Shown one piece after another: positions 32,722 to 43,201 of a DNA stretch of 64,000 bases. The DNA comes from Bradyrhizobium ivorense (lineage in GTDB: Bacteria > Pseudomonadota > Alphaproteobacteria > Rhizobiales > Xanthobacteraceae). Each line of letters opens with the position of its first letter. Within the stretch, counting starts at the first letter, position 1. The notes under the pieces are model-generated. The model saw only the letters and a list, made by a program, of their open reading frames with translations, was not told the DNA's origin and did no database searches. The stretch is taken from assembly GCF_900696085.1 (NCBI RefSeq), contig NZ_CAADFC020000031.1:19092-83091 (forward strand), given 5' to 3'. Both the position numbers and the translations under genes were made by a program.

Positions 32722-32988
32722 ATGACACTGAAAGCTGATTTATCCGGGGTTCTCCGGATAGCCGATAAAGAGTTCCTTAAAGTGGCCCTGCGATCCTCGG
32801 CGATGGATCGAAACGAACCACATGAATGGTTCATGCCGGCACTCAGGCGCGGTTACATCCGACTTGCTGGCTGGATGGTGCGCGACAGTAGAACGTTGGA
32901 GGCCAGCCGGTTGCCGGAGCCGACGCGGACGGAAGCCCCGACTCGAATCCAGGAATCGTCACGTCATCCACAGTCACCACGACCTTAG
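32722..32988 (+). CDS. Possible small hypothetical protein
   Basis: From ATG 32722 an 88-residue product is encoded (TLKADLSGVLRIADKEFLKV, ALRSSAMDRNEPHEWFMPAL, RRGYIRLAGWMV) with a low-complexity Pro/Thr/Arg tail. The folded-looking first 55 residues argue for a gene. There is no ribosome binding site and no recognised domain. It lies 8 bp before the next small gene. Confidence 0.35.
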   Translation: MTLKADLSGVLRIADKEFLKVALRSSAMDRNEPHEWFMPALRRGYIRLAGWMVRDSRTLEASRLPEPTRTEAPTRIQESSRHPQSPRP

Positions 32989-32996
32989 AGATCGCT

Positions 32997-33128
32997 ATGA
33001 AAGGACTGTTGATAGCGACAGGCATTATCGCCGTCCTTTACATAGGCGATCAGCGCTTCAATCACGGTCAATACACTGACGCCATCCAGCGCATGGCGAG
33101 TCAGATGAGGCACTCTTTCGGAGTGTGA
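32997..33128 (+). CDS. Small single-pass membrane protein (43 aa)
   Basis: The frame starts MKGLLIATGIIAVLYIGDQR, a membrane helix or uncleaved signal, and continues FNHGQYTDAIQRMASQMRHS to FGV. The pattern of a hydrophobic start, FxxGQYTDA and a terminal RHSFGV recurs in small proteins of Bradyrhizobium-type genomes, which supports it as a genuine gene although unnamed. A strong terminator lies 112 bp downstream at 33241. Confidence 0.6.
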   Translation: MKGLLIATGIIAVLYIGDQRFNHGQYTDAIQRMASQMRHSFGV

Positions 33129-33240
33129 GCCCGCCTCGCTTGGCAACCAAGTTCTACCGCGTCACCGAACTGTCATGTGCAGTTGCTAACGCCGGACTTG
33201 TCGTGACGACTTGGAAACTCCTCACGGCGACGACCTCCAA

Positions 33241-33270
33241 CCCCGCTCGCGGTTCGAGCGGGGTTTTTTT
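33241..33270 (+). terminator. Rho-independent terminator
   Basis: A perfect 9-bp stem, CCCCGCTCG at 33241-33249 and CGAGCGGGG at 33255-33263, with a 5-nt loop is followed by seven T. It would end transcripts coming from the small membrane-protein gene at 32997, or a short RNA from the 110 bp in between. Confidence 0.9.
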
Positions 33271-33577
33271 AGGGGGCGCTTCATTTGGCGGCCTCTTCCA
33301 GCAAGTAGAGGGCCCGGAGCCCTACGCGCCCGGACAGCGGGCATCTATCCTTGATATGATCAAGGAGCGGATGGGCATCATGAACAAGGATTTCCCAAAG
33401 AGGCGGCCCAAGCGCCCTTGGAGGTCGACGCTGGGGCTCCGAGTTTGACCCGGAGCGGACCTGTCCGACCTTCCGAAATCGCAGTTTTTGTATCTCTGTC
33501 GATCGCCAGCATCCACCCGATATGAATTCGGCGATGCTTGAAGGGAGTGACCGACTGGCAGAAATGATGAATCGCGT

Positions 33578-33608
33578 GGGCGCTCTCCCATGGAACGAAA
33601 GAGCGCCC
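33578..33608 (-). terminator. Hairpin downstream of the FAD oxidase gene
   Basis: GGGCGCTCT at 33578-33586 pairs perfectly with AGAGCGCCC at 33600-33608 across a 13-nt loop. It lies 45 bp past the stop of the minus-strand oxidase, so it may terminate that transcript, although no T-run follows. The rest of 33271-33652 shows no supported gene. Confidence 0.45.
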
Positions 33609-33652
33609 CCGAGACCCTTTGGCGCGATTGAACCGCGAGGAGACGCGATCAT

Positions 33653-35038
33653 TTATGAATGCAGCGGCCTGATGTTCTGGTTGACACGGAAGAAGTTCGT
33701 CGGATCGTATTTGCCCTTCAAGGCGACAAGGCGTTCGTAGTTGTCGCCGTAAGTGGCGTTGAGCCTACTGTCGTCCCCATCGTCCATCATGAAATTCACG
33801 TAGCAGCCGTCGGCCGAGTAAGGATGCACGGCCTCCCAATAGTCTTTGGTCCAGCGCGTGATCTCGCCCGCCTTTTGCGGATTGGGATCGATGCCGGCGA
33901 TTACCATCGACCAGGTCGCGTCGCGCCTGTTCCAAGCGGTATCGTTCTTACCGACGCGACGGACAGCACCGTCGATCGGATAAAGATGCATGAGCGAAAG
34001 CGCGCTCGGCAGTTTCTGTGCCTGGGCGAGATGGGCGTCAATTGCTTCGTCGGTCAGCTCTTTCACGAAATCGCCGCGCCAGTACCATTGCAAGCCCTTC
34101 GGGAAGAACGGATCGAACATGGACTGGAGGGCTGGATAGGGCATTTCGGCCATCCAATTGAAGAGCGGCGGGGGCAGCTGACCGAGTAACCCGGCCATGA
34201 CCGCCTGGCCATCTTCTGTCGGACCATTGTAACAGGCGATGATGGCGCAAGCGCGCTTCCCCTGATGCTCCGCCGGGAACGGGTCCACCGGTGGAACGGT
34301 CTTCAATCCGACAAAGGCCCCAAGCTCCTCGGGAGCGCCATGCAGGAAATCTCTGTACTTCTGCATAACAGTCCGGGCATTTTTGAGATCCCAGAAGACA
34401 GGACCGGCGTAGACCATGTTCACCGGATGAGCCTGGAACAGGAAACTCGTGACGATGCCGAAATTGCCACCGCCGCCGCGCAGTCCCCAATAGAGATCAG
34501 CGTTCTCTGATTTGTTCGCGGTAACAATGCTGCCATCGGCGAGCACGACATCGGCCTCGAGCAGATTGTCAATGGTGAGGCCATACTTGCGGGTGAGATA
34601 TCCGGTGCCACCGCCAAGCGTGAGGCCTGCGATACCAGTCGTCGAGACAATGCCGGCCGGCACAGCGAGCCCATAGACATGCGTGGCATGGTCGACGTCG
34701 CCCTGGGTGCATCCGGGACCGACGCGGACGGTGCATGCGGTGGGGTTGACCCGCACGCCTTTCATCATCGACATGTCGATCATAAGCCCCTCGTCGACGC
34801 TACCAAGGCCCGGCCCATTGTGCCCGCCTCCGCGGATCGCTACCTGGAGGTCGTTCTGCCTTGCAAAATTCACCGCCGTGGTAACGTCGGCGACGTCGGT
34901 GCATCGCGCGATCAACAGGGGGCTCTTGTCTATCATCCCGTTGTAGAGGCTACGCACGGCATCGTAGTCGGCGTCCGTTCGCCGGATGACCGGGCCGCGC
35001 ATGTTGCCGATGAAGGTTTCGGTGGCCATAGCTTGCAT
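33653..35038 (-). CDS. FAD-binding oxidoreductase, berberine-bridge-enzyme-like
   Basis: The N-terminal half is a PCMH-type FAD domain: LIARCTDVADVTTAVNFARQ, then the His-containing VAIRGGGHNGPG that can bind FAD covalently, then GIAGLTLGGGTGYLTRKYGL and GLRGGGGNFGIVTSF. The C-terminus has the berberine-bridge motif YERLVALKGKYDPTNFFRVN. The second covalent attachment Cys of plant enzymes is absent, as is usual in bacteria. Such oxidases act on alcohols, sugars or alkaloid-like compounds, but the substrate is unknown. A perfect AGGAGG site precedes ATG 35038. The gene has no operon partner. Confidence 0.92.
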   Translation of the reverse strand: MQAMATETFIGNMRGPVIRRTDADYDAVRSLYNGMIDKSPLLIARCTDVADVTTAVNFARQNDLQVAIRGGGHNGPGLGSVDEGLMIDMSMMKGVRVNPTACTVRVGPGCTQGDVDHATHVYGLAVPAGIVSTTGIAGLTLGGGTGYLTRKYGLTIDNLLEADVVLADGSIVTANKSENADLYWGLRGGGGNFGIVTSFLFQAHPVNMVYAGPVFWDLKNARTVMQKYRDFLHGAPEELGAFVGLKTVPPVDPFPAEHQGKRACAIIACYNGPTEDGQAVMAGLLGQLPPPLFNWMAEMPYPALQSMFDPFFPKGLQWYWRGDFVKELTDEAIDAHLAQAQKLPSALSLMHLYPIDGAVRRVGKNDTAWNRRDATWSMVIAGIDPNPQKAGEITRWTKDYWEAVHPYSADGCYVNFMMDDGDDSRLNATYGDNYERLVALKGKYDPTNFFRVNQNIRPLHS

Positions 35039-35432
35039 GACTTCCCTCCTGTTTCACACAATGATCGGCTAGTTTTGTCTGAGGTTACTCCCATCTTCGG
35101 GCGTTAGCCATTGGCAACGATCGCGCATGGCCGTCAACGCATTTGCCGAACGAGATAACATGGATGAGGACGCTAAATGGCGGCCAAGATCGCTGCGTCG
35201 AACGATCATTGCGCGTCGAAAGAGCTCACCAAGTCCTCGACGGCGCCGTGGATATGTCCAGCGGGACTGACCTATTGATGACCAACGGCGGGTGCGCCTG
35301 TTTCGTGATGCGCGCTCCAGCCACTTCCCCAAGCCTTTGCGGCGCTAGTCCGAGCGGATCGTTGGAAAGACGCCTGATCTCAAATGTGGCAAACTGTCAC
35401 GCCGCGGATGCGCCAGTCACCGCTGTGTGGGA
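35039..35432. other. Intergenic region, no supported gene
   Basis: This 394-bp gap lies upstream of the FAD oxidase and downstream of the large cyclase gene (both minus strand). It must hold the oxidase promoter, but I cannot assign boxes with confidence. No repeat, hairpin with T-run or coding signal is visible. Confidence 0.4.
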
Positions 35433-38400
35433 TTAGCCCGTCGACATCGCCTGCTCGATTGTCGCAACGCTTAGCTTTAGGCCAGCCTGTTCTGCCTGGC
35501 TTTGCAGACGCCGCAACTCCGCCAATATGCTGTCACCGCATCGCCCACGACCAATGTCCGCCAGCGCACGCCCTCGCGCGATGAAGAAATTACTCCAGGG
35601 GAGTGGCTCCGGTTCGGTAAACGCTGCTAGTGCCGCAGCATAACGGTCGACAGCACTCCAGTCACGCCCGCTGAGTGCTGTCTCAATGGCGTCTCGATAG
35701 AACCAGAGGTGATTGTGTCCAACACAGCCTTCACCCAGGATGCTCTCGCCTTCGCGTAATGCTTTCCGTTGCTCCGCGGGGTCTTCCGCGGCAAGGGCCC
35801 GTTCGGCCAGGATACGAGGTCCAAAAAACAAGACTCCCGTCTCACGGCTCACAGCGATGGCTTCATCGAGCAGATGGCTGGCTTCGAGCCGTCGCCCCTC
35901 GGCCCGCATAATCTTTGCGAGATAGGTGAGGTTCTCCGGCACAAACCGCCGAGCGCCGATGCGCTCAATGAGCTTGCCGGCTTCGAGCAGTTGGTCTAGG
36001 GCGCGCTGCAGCTCGGCCATGTCATACAATGCAAACGCCGCTATGTTACGCGCGAGCAACTCCGCACGCTGGTGGCCAACGCGCACAGCCGCTTCAGCGG
36101 CCGCCAGAGCGTCCTCTGCAGCTGCCGGCAGTTCGTTTGCATATTGGCGTGTTAGTGCAGCCATGTTGAGATTGGCGACCTCAATGCGGCCGAATCCATG
36201 CTTGCGGCTTACGGCTACGCACAGGTCAAAGTTTCGATGTGCAGTTAGCATGCGGCCCCGAACATAGGCAGCATCGCCCAATCCGCCCAGCGCTCGAGCT
36301 TCACACTCAGCGGAGCCAGCTTGCTGCGCGTAACGCAGGGCCAGATCGTGCTGCTCGACGCAGCCCTCGATTTTGCCGAGTGGGAAGTACAGATTGCCCC
36401 GAAGATGGTGAATTCGCGATAGCTCAACGATCAGGCCCTCGGCAGTAGCGAGCGCCTGGGCTCGGTCCAAGGCTTGAAGTGCGTCCTGAATTTGGTCGCT
36501 GATCCGCATGACGGTAGCCAAGCCGATCCAGGCCTGGCAGCTCTCAATGTCATCTCCGGCGACTTCGAGCGCTTGTTCAAAGGCTTGGCGCGCCTCGGGG
36601 ATCGCTCCGAGATCATGTAGAAGCTCGCCTCGAAAATGAATCAGCGCGTAAATATCGGCCTGCTCGACCGCTAGAGCATGGCCGCGTTCGACCAGGCGCA
36701 GCGCGCGCTCATTATGGTAGGCCGCCGCCTGCGACCTTGCCGCCAGCAAATACGCCTGAGGTGCAGACGGATCGGCTGCCCGGTCGAGATGGGCTGCACG
36801 AAGCATGGAGTCTGACTCTGCGAAGCAGGCTGCAGCCTGTCGATGCAGCTCCCGCCGATTTGCGGTCAGCAGCGAGGAATATACGGCTTCCTGGACGAGG
36901 GCATGAGAAAACAGAAAGTCGTCACCATCGGAGCGGACAAGATCCTGCTCGATGAACCTCGTGCAGACATATTTGTCGTTGTTGACGAGATGGCGCAGGA
37001 CATCAAGTGAGAAGCGTTGCCCCAGCACTGAGGCGGCTTGCAACGCCTGTTTATCCGTCGGTTGGAGTGCATCGATTCTCGCCTGGACGAGACTCTGAAT
37101 TGATCCCGGAATGCTATCCAGATCGCTGTCCACACCGCTTCGTAGGAGCTGCTCCAGAAATAGCGGGTGTCCTTCGGATCGTTCGACGCACGCGAGGACA
37201 AACACCTTGCTCACATCGCTGTACTCGCCCGCCAGGGCGAGCGCGTCCTGCTTGCGGAGGGGACCGAGATCAATTGTAATCAATGGCGCAGCACGTGTCT
37301 GGCTGCGCCACGTAGGGTCGAGTTGGTCTCCTTCCGTGCGTGAGGTCATTACCAGCACCAGTGGACATAGCGCGGTGAGCATTGTCAGCTCAGCCGCGTG
37401 CGCAAGGGTGACTGCGTCGGCCCAGTGTAGATCTTCAATTGTAACCATTTGCGGACTGCGGGCGCTCAACCGACGGAGCAACTGCGCGACGGTCTTCTGT
37501 TTTCCGCGGTTGCGCGCCGCGTTATCCATGGCGCTATACAGCGCCGCCAGATCCGTTGGTTGCGGCAGGTCCAGCAGATCGTTCAAATACACCAGTTGGT
37601 CCGGGTCTATGAGTCCATCGGAGAGTGCCCGTTGCGCCGCAGCGCGGGCAGCTGTCTCAGCCTGTCCGGAGCATTCCAGGCAGCTGCGGACGATCGCCCG
37701 GATCGCGTCCTGCCCCTTACCGACGCCGAAATCGAGTACAAGACCAAGATGACAAGCGAAGTGCTGACTCATGGCGATCCGCTGGAATTCCTCAACCAGC
37801 CGCGTCTTGCCGATACCTGCCTCGCCGCGCACATAGAGGGCGAGCCCGCTACCCGCTTCGCGGCAGCTCGCAACAATCCCGCCGAACTGACCCAGTTCGC
37901 CCTGTCTGCCCGCCAACCGCCTGTGGTGCGAACCGCTGCTCCGCATGCCTCGCACGCGCCAGACCGGAACCGGCCGGTCAAGACCCTTGATGGAAATCGC
38001 GCCGACATCTTCGCCATCGAGGCGGTCCAGCAAAGATTGATAGACTGCATTGGAGATGAAAGTTTCACCAGCTCCAGCCTGCGCCGTCAGCCGTGAGGCA
38101 AGATTCACTGTATCGCCTGTGACAGTGTACTCTTGGCGCTCGCCACTGCCGGTTTTGCTCGCGACCACCTGGCCAGAGGCGAGTCCAACATGGACCTTAA
38201 GGATCCGCCCGGTCTTCTCGCTGAGACTCTGCATGGCGGGATGAATGGCGAGCGCTGCGCGCACCGCCCGTTCCGCATCATCGCTGTGGGCGGTGGGCGC
38301 GCCGAAAACGGCCATCACGCAATCGCCGATGTGCTTGTCTATCGAGCCGCCGTAGCTCACGACGATATGGTCGATGACCTCAAAATAGGAGTTGAGAAGA

Positions 38401-38696
38401 CCATGCGTCTCCTCCGGATCGAGGGCACTACTGAGACGGGTGAAGCCCGACAGGTCGGCAAAGAGGACTGTGACCTGTCGCCGCTCGCCCGATATCGAGT
38501 GGTCGCTTACGCGAGCCACTCGGAGGTCCGGGTCGGAGGCGGTTGTTGCCGCGGTGGCGCCGCAGCCGCCACAGAATTTCACATTCGGCTGGTTGAGAAA
38601 GCCGCACTGTCGGCATGGAACGGGCAGTGCGCAACCGCACTCGGCGCAGAACCGACGGTCTGAACTGTTTTCCGTCCTGCAGCTTGCACAGCGCAT
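35433..38696 (-). CDS. Zinc-ribbon / class III cyclase / AAA-type ATPase / TPR protein
   Basis: This protein of about 1,087 residues begins with two zinc-ribbon Cys pairs (MRCASCRTENS ... RFCAECGCAL and CRQCGFLN ... KFCGGCGA). A class III cyclase domain follows with VLFADLSGFTRLS, KHIGDCVMAVF and GDTVNLASRL, so both metal Asp and the Asn/Arg pair are kept. Next is a STAND/AAA-like ATPase with Walker A RGEAGIGKTRLVEEF, then a long helical TPR region. The start is taken at ATG 38696, directly before the first zinc Cys. Such proteins couple nucleotide-dependent oligomerisation to cyclase activity; partners and signal are unknown. It is monocistronic. Confidence 0.88.
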   Translation of the reverse strand: MRCASCRTENSSDRRFCAECGCALPVPCRQCGFLNQPNVKFCGGCGATAATTASDPDLRVARVSDHSISGERRQVTVLFADLSGFTRLSSALDPEETHGLLNSYFEVIDHIVVSYGGSIDKHIGDCVMAVFGAPTAHSDDAERAVRAALAIHPAMQSLSEKTGRILKVHVGLASGQVVASKTGSGERQEYTVTGDTVNLASRLTAQAGAGETFISNAVYQSLLDRLDGEDVGAISIKGLDRPVPVWRVRGMRSSGSHHRRLAGRQGELGQFGGIVASCREAGSGLALYVRGEAGIGKTRLVEEFQRIAMSQHFACHLGLVLDFGVGKGQDAIRAIVRSCLECSGQAETAARAAAQRALSDGLIDPDQLVYLNDLLDLPQPTDLAALYSAMDNAARNRGKQKTVAQLLRRLSARSPQMVTIEDLHWADAVTLAHAAELTMLTALCPLVLVMTSRTEGDQLDPTWRSQTRAAPLITIDLGPLRKQDALALAGEYSDVSKVFVLACVERSEGHPLFLEQLLRSGVDSDLDSIPGSIQSLVQARIDALQPTDKQALQAASVLGQRFSLDVLRHLVNNDKYVCTRFIEQDLVRSDGDDFLFSHALVQEAVYSSLLTANRRELHRQAAACFAESDSMLRAAHLDRAADPSAPQAYLLAARSQAAAYHNERALRLVERGHALAVEQADIYALIHFRGELLHDLGAIPEARQAFEQALEVAGDDIESCQAWIGLATVMRISDQIQDALQALDRAQALATAEGLIVELSRIHHLRGNLYFPLGKIEGCVEQHDLALRYAQQAGSAECEARALGGLGDAAYVRGRMLTAHRNFDLCVAVSRKHGFGRIEVANLNMAALTRQYANELPAAAEDALAAAEAAVRVGHQRAELLARNIAAFALYDMAELQRALDQLLEAGKLIERIGARRFVPENLTYLAKIMRAEGRRLEASHLLDEAIAVSRETGVLFFGPRILAERALAAEDPAEQRKALREGESILGEGCVGHNHLWFYRDAIETALSGRDWSAVDRYAAALAAFTEPEPLPWSNFFIARGRALADIGRGRCGDSILAELRRLQSQAEQAGLKLSVATIEQAMSTG

Positions 38697-39179
38697 CCTG
38701 GAGCCCCCGCTGGCGACGGCCATTCGCAGGCCTAGGGATGCTGCGGCTCATGCGAACAGGTGGCTCATGCTCCGGCTCGGATTCTAATCAATCTGGCGTC
38801 TCGAGTCGATGCTTTTCGCCGCGTGCCGCCCTCGACTGAATCCCGGTATGTGAGTGCGTTCTTGCGGCTCAAGCCAAGTTTGATCTTACAGTCAACCTCA
38901 AGACCGCTAACGCGCTCGCTCTCCCATTGCGTGCCGATAGGGAGGTCGGCGGAAAGTGGCCACTCCAATTGGCCCGTGAGCCGAAAAACGCTAAAGGGGC
39001 CGCCATGTCGGCTATCTGCGGAAGACCGGACGTTGGACGATGGTTACAGTGACCGCCGTTCGTGATCCAACCGATCAACAGCAGGAGCGGCTAGCTTTAA
39101 TGTCGCATGCCTGCTTTTGCAGATGCCGAGGAACCACACTAGACGCGATCAGCGCTGTGGGTGGGTAGGCGTCTGCGAC
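38697..39179. other. Intergenic region, no supported gene
   Basis: About 480 bp lie between the large cyclase gene (minus) and the HxlR gene (plus). Short frames on both strands look like chance frames. The right edge abuts the operator palindrome of the HxlR gene. Confidence 0.4.
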
Positions 39180-39200
39180 ATAGTCCAGAAACTGGACTAT
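39180..39200. promoter_or_regulatory. Candidate HxlR operator, site 1
   Basis: A perfect palindrome (TAGTCCA-N5-TGGACTA, extended by one base pair on each side) lies 33 bp upstream of the HxlR start codon, where it would overlap the promoter. The same half-sites with the same spacing recur at 39939-39957 before the next gene. Confidence 0.7.
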
Positions 39201-39233
39201 CTTGCTGGCGCTCGTGATGCTAAAGTTCTCGCC

Positions 39234-39926
39234 ATGAAAGGCTATGGATCATTTTGCCCCGTAGCCAAAGCTGCGGAAATTCTCACGGAGCGGTGGACTC
39301 CGCTCGTGCTCCGCGAGCTGTTGCTAGGTTCCCACCATTTCAACCAGCTCCGCCGCGGCATCCCGCAGATGTCGCCGACCCTCCTTTCCAAGCGCCTACA
39401 AACGCTAGAAGAGGCAGGGCTAATCTCACGCCAATCCGGCGATAATGGGCATTGGGAGTACCATCCAACCCACGCGGCCAGAGAAGCCCAGCCAATTATC
39501 GACGCACTGGGCTATTGGGGTCACAGGTGGGCGCGCAGTCAGCTCACGCCCAACGAACTCCACGCGGGCCGGCTCATGTGGAATATGCACCGTTCGTTCG
39601 ATCTAGAGCGCATTCCATGCGACTTCGTGCTGTACATCGAGATTGCGGACGCTCGGCCGAAGTGCTGGTGGTTTGTTGTGAAGAAGGAGGAAGCCGATCT
39701 TTGCTGGGATGATCCCGGCTTCGAGGTCGATATCAGCCTCTACGCGAGCCTGCTGACGCTTGTGCAGATCTTCATAGGCGAGCTGCCGCTGCTACGGGCG
39801 TGTGAGCTCGGCGAGATCCAGATCGACGGTCCTAAGCATCTCGTGAACACTATGCGCACTTGGTTCCCACGCAGCAAATATGCCAATGAGGCGCCTGCGG
39901 TCGCAGATCAAGTCTCAGCCAACTGA
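39234..39926 (+). CDS. HxlR-family winged-helix regulator with C-terminal extension
   Basis: Residues 1-95 are an HxlR winged helix: CPVAKAAEILTERWTPLVLR, HHFNQLRRGIPQMSPTLLSK and RLQTLEEAGLI with the conserved early Cys (SFCPV). Unlike minimal HxlR proteins (about 110 residues) this one has about 130 extra residues that look like a sterol-carrier-type or similar ligand domain (DFVLYIEIADARPKCWWFVV ... LVQIFIGELPLLRACELGEI). The ATG at 39234 fits the family start. A perfect palindrome lies just upstream and a second one lies between it and the exported NTF2-like gene, so autoregulation and control of that gene are likely. Confidence 0.88.
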   Translation: MKGYGSFCPVAKAAEILTERWTPLVLRELLLGSHHFNQLRRGIPQMSPTLLSKRLQTLEEAGLISRQSGDNGHWEYHPTHAAREAQPIIDALGYWGHRWARSQLTPNELHAGRLMWNMHRSFDLERIPCDFVLYIEIADARPKCWWFVVKKEEADLCWDDPGFEVDISLYASLLTLVQIFIGELPLLRACELGEIQIDGPKHLVNTMRTWFPRSKYANEAPAVADQVSAN

Positions 39927-39938
39927 CGACGTCCTCTC

Positions 39939-39957
39939 CAGTCCACTTTTTGGACTA
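39939..39957. promoter_or_regulatory. Candidate HxlR operator, site 2
   Basis: CAGTCCA-N5-TGGACTA repeats the half-sites and 5-bp spacing of the palindrome at 39180-39200. It lies just past the HxlR stop codon and about 95 bp upstream of the NTF2-like gene at 40051. Confidence 0.65.
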
Positions 39958-40050
39958 GTGGCCCAGCTTCCCTCAGCAGTAGCATTTGCGAATGCGCTCA
40001 TGCGCTAAGCACCTCGGCTAAGCCAAGCATCTCAGCTCAAGGAGGCAAAG

Positions 40051-40497
40051 ATGAGCCGACCTTCTTTTCTTTCATACGCCGTGCTGTTGATCTTGACGTG
40101 TGCTTGCGTTGGTCCTGCAGGAGCAGACCCACTTGCCGACGAAATTTCCTCGGTGGCTGCCAAGTGGGATGCCGCTATTAACAACGCAGACTTCGATGCT
40201 CTACTTCCATTGTATACCGCCGACGGCAGATTGATGCCCCCTGGTGCTCAGCCCGTCACCGGCCCTTTGGCAATCCGTGGCTTCTTTGCTGGGCGGGGAA
40301 GAAGCGTCAGAGATCACAAGGTTGAGCTGGTCGATGTGTTGCCCATCGGGAACTACGCCTACACCACCTCCCATTTCACGGCCACGTTAGTGGTGAATGA
40401 GAAGGCGGCGCCAATTTCTGGCAGCACCGTGAGGCTCCTAGAACGTCAACCCGACGGACAGTGGAAGATAAAGTCTCATATCTTCGTTAGAGAATAG
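40051..40497 (+). CDS. Exported SnoaL/NTF2-like protein
   Basis: A signal peptide (MSRPSFLSYAVLLILTCACV then GPAGA) precedes a 120-residue NTF2-like fold of the SgcJ/EcaC type: ISSVAAKWDAAINNADFDAL, LYTADGRLMPPGAQPVTGPL and KIKSHIFV. The family holds small ketosteroid-isomerase-like enzymes and binding proteins; no specific activity can be read. The ribosome binding site AAGGAGG is ideal. The HxlR-type palindrome upstream suggests it belongs to that regulator's targets. A similar protein is encoded at 51937-52362. Confidence 0.85.
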   Translation: MSRPSFLSYAVLLILTCACVGPAGADPLADEISSVAAKWDAAINNADFDALLPLYTADGRLMPPGAQPVTGPLAIRGFFAGRGRSVRDHKVELVDVLPIGNYAYTTSHFTATLVVNEKAAPISGSTVRLLERQPDGQWKIKSHIFVRE

Positions 40498-40519
40498 ATG
40501 GGTGCCACAGCCATACGAT

Positions 40520-40630
40520 CAGGCACCCACAGACCTGACACGGGTGGCTCTCTCGGTCCTGGCCTATAATCTGACGCAGGTCATGAACATCGTCGGGACC
40601 GAGCCGCTGATGGCCGCGATCGCGGCCTGA
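40520..40630 (+). pseudogene. Transposase C-terminal fragment (IS1182-like)
   Basis: The frame reads TDLTRVALSVLAYNLTQVMN then IVGTEPLMAAIAA and stop. That is the conserved end of transposases of the IS1182-type DDE family (usual form TRVxTEMALSVLAYNLxRVMNI), with a few residues deleted after TRV. The remainder of the element is absent. Confidence 0.65.
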
Positions 40631-40752
40631 GACCAAACCGTCCTGGCTTCCCATCGCCCTCCAGGGGAAGGTGTTTTTACACGACCAAGACCCGTTGCGG
40701 ACCTAGTTGATCTAAGTCAATGGCCGCCGCCGTTCGGGTCAGATCTTCAGGC

Positions 40753-40884
40753 ATGAATGAGCCCGAGCCAGAGAAACGTCCGGTTCCCAAGCCGACGCGA
40801 TTGGAAGAGGCTCGACGTGTCATCGAGGAGTACGCGGCCAACCTCCGCGAGATCATCAAGAAGCTCCGCGAAAAGATGAATTAA
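40753..40884 (+). CDS. Small charged protein (43 aa)
   Basis: From ATG 40753 the frame encodes MNEPEPEKRPVPKPTRLEEA then RRVIEEYAANLREIIKKLRE and KMN. It is a Pro-rich lead and a single strongly amphipathic helix. The coherent helix and stop position support a genuine small gene; there is no known function. It is followed by a DUF1254 pseudogene. Confidence 0.5.
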   Translation: MNEPEPEKRPVPKPTRLEEARRVIEEYAANLREIIKKLREKMN

Positions 40885-41063
40885 GGCTGCCTCAGTTCGG
40901 GAGTCAGCAGCCAGCGTTGTGTCGTGCCCGATTTCGCCCGCAATACGACTTTTGGTCGCGGGTGAGACTACTCGGGCCGAATTGTCTAGAGCCCTTCACA
41001 AGTGAAAATTGCGGCTGCGCTGTATTCTACGGAGACGTTGTATTCCACAGGGAGGCGACAACA

Positions 41064-42683
<1,620 letters not shown>

Positions 42684-42781
42684 CAAGCGGCGGCGGCGAG
42701 CATAAACCAACCGCCTGCCGCCGCGCGCTGGACGAGCGCGGCTGGCAATTGCCGCTTACGAACCATGGAGAGGAGGGGCAG

Positions 42782-43060
42782 GTGGCGCCTAGTTGGTCGG
42801 CTGTACTGTACGTCCCCGCCTTAGCAGCGGCTTTCGCTTTCAGCGGGTCCTCTGGGCAGGCTGCCCAGGAGAACGTGCAAAGTATGTTAGCCGCCCAGAT
42901 CCGCTTGCAGGGATCTGTCCGTGACAAGGTGATTGGTGCGAAGAAGGATACGCAGCGCTCAAGACCTGACTATGCCGTTTGGGTGCTCAACTGTGGCAAC
43001 GCGCGCCACCGCGTGAGCCGGGCACCCGACATGGCTGCCAAAGTCGACCCGCTCCGTTAA
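42782..43060 (+). CDS. Small exported hypothetical protein
   Basis: GTG 42782 follows a strong GGAGAGGAGGGG stretch. A signal-like segment (WSAVLYVPALAAAFAFSGSS then GQAAQ) precedes a mature part of about 70 residues (QSMLAAQIRLQGSVRDKVIG, RPDYAVWVLNCGNARHRVSR, APDMAAKVDPL). The pattern of a basic, cysteine-containing core resembles small secreted proteins common in Bradyrhizobium-type genomes. Only one Cys is left here, so a disulphide found in relatives may be lost. The function is unknown. Confidence 0.55.
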   Translation: MAPSWSAVLYVPALAAAFAFSGSSGQAAQENVQSMLAAQIRLQGSVRDKVIGAKKDTQRSRPDYAVWVLNCGNARHRVSRAPDMAAKVDPLR

Positions 43061-43113
43061 TTGGCCGTGCCTCACTAGCGGCCGGTTGGCAGCCCTCGCA
43101 CCACAGGCCGGTT

Positions 43114-43141
43114 GTCAGCTTTTTGACCCAACGGAGACATT
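43114..43141 (+). repeat. Dispersed TTTTGACCC-type repeat, copy 4
   Basis: GTCAGCTTTTTGACCCAACG followed by GAGACATT shows the full consensus including the GACATT tail. It lies 61 bp upstream of the HWE kinase start and could overlap its promoter. Confidence 0.55.
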
Positions 43142-43201
43142 CAGGCCCTTTCCGTTTGGTGCTATGATTGGGCACAGCATCTGAATCTCGGGGGATTCCC
43201 A

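Noticed and set aside
33125..33448. Plus-strand frame across the terminator at 33241
   Set aside because: It reads through a strong hairpin and T-run and has no start signal. Only a short segment (PEPYAPGQRASILDMIKERM) looks protein-like, too little to support a gene.
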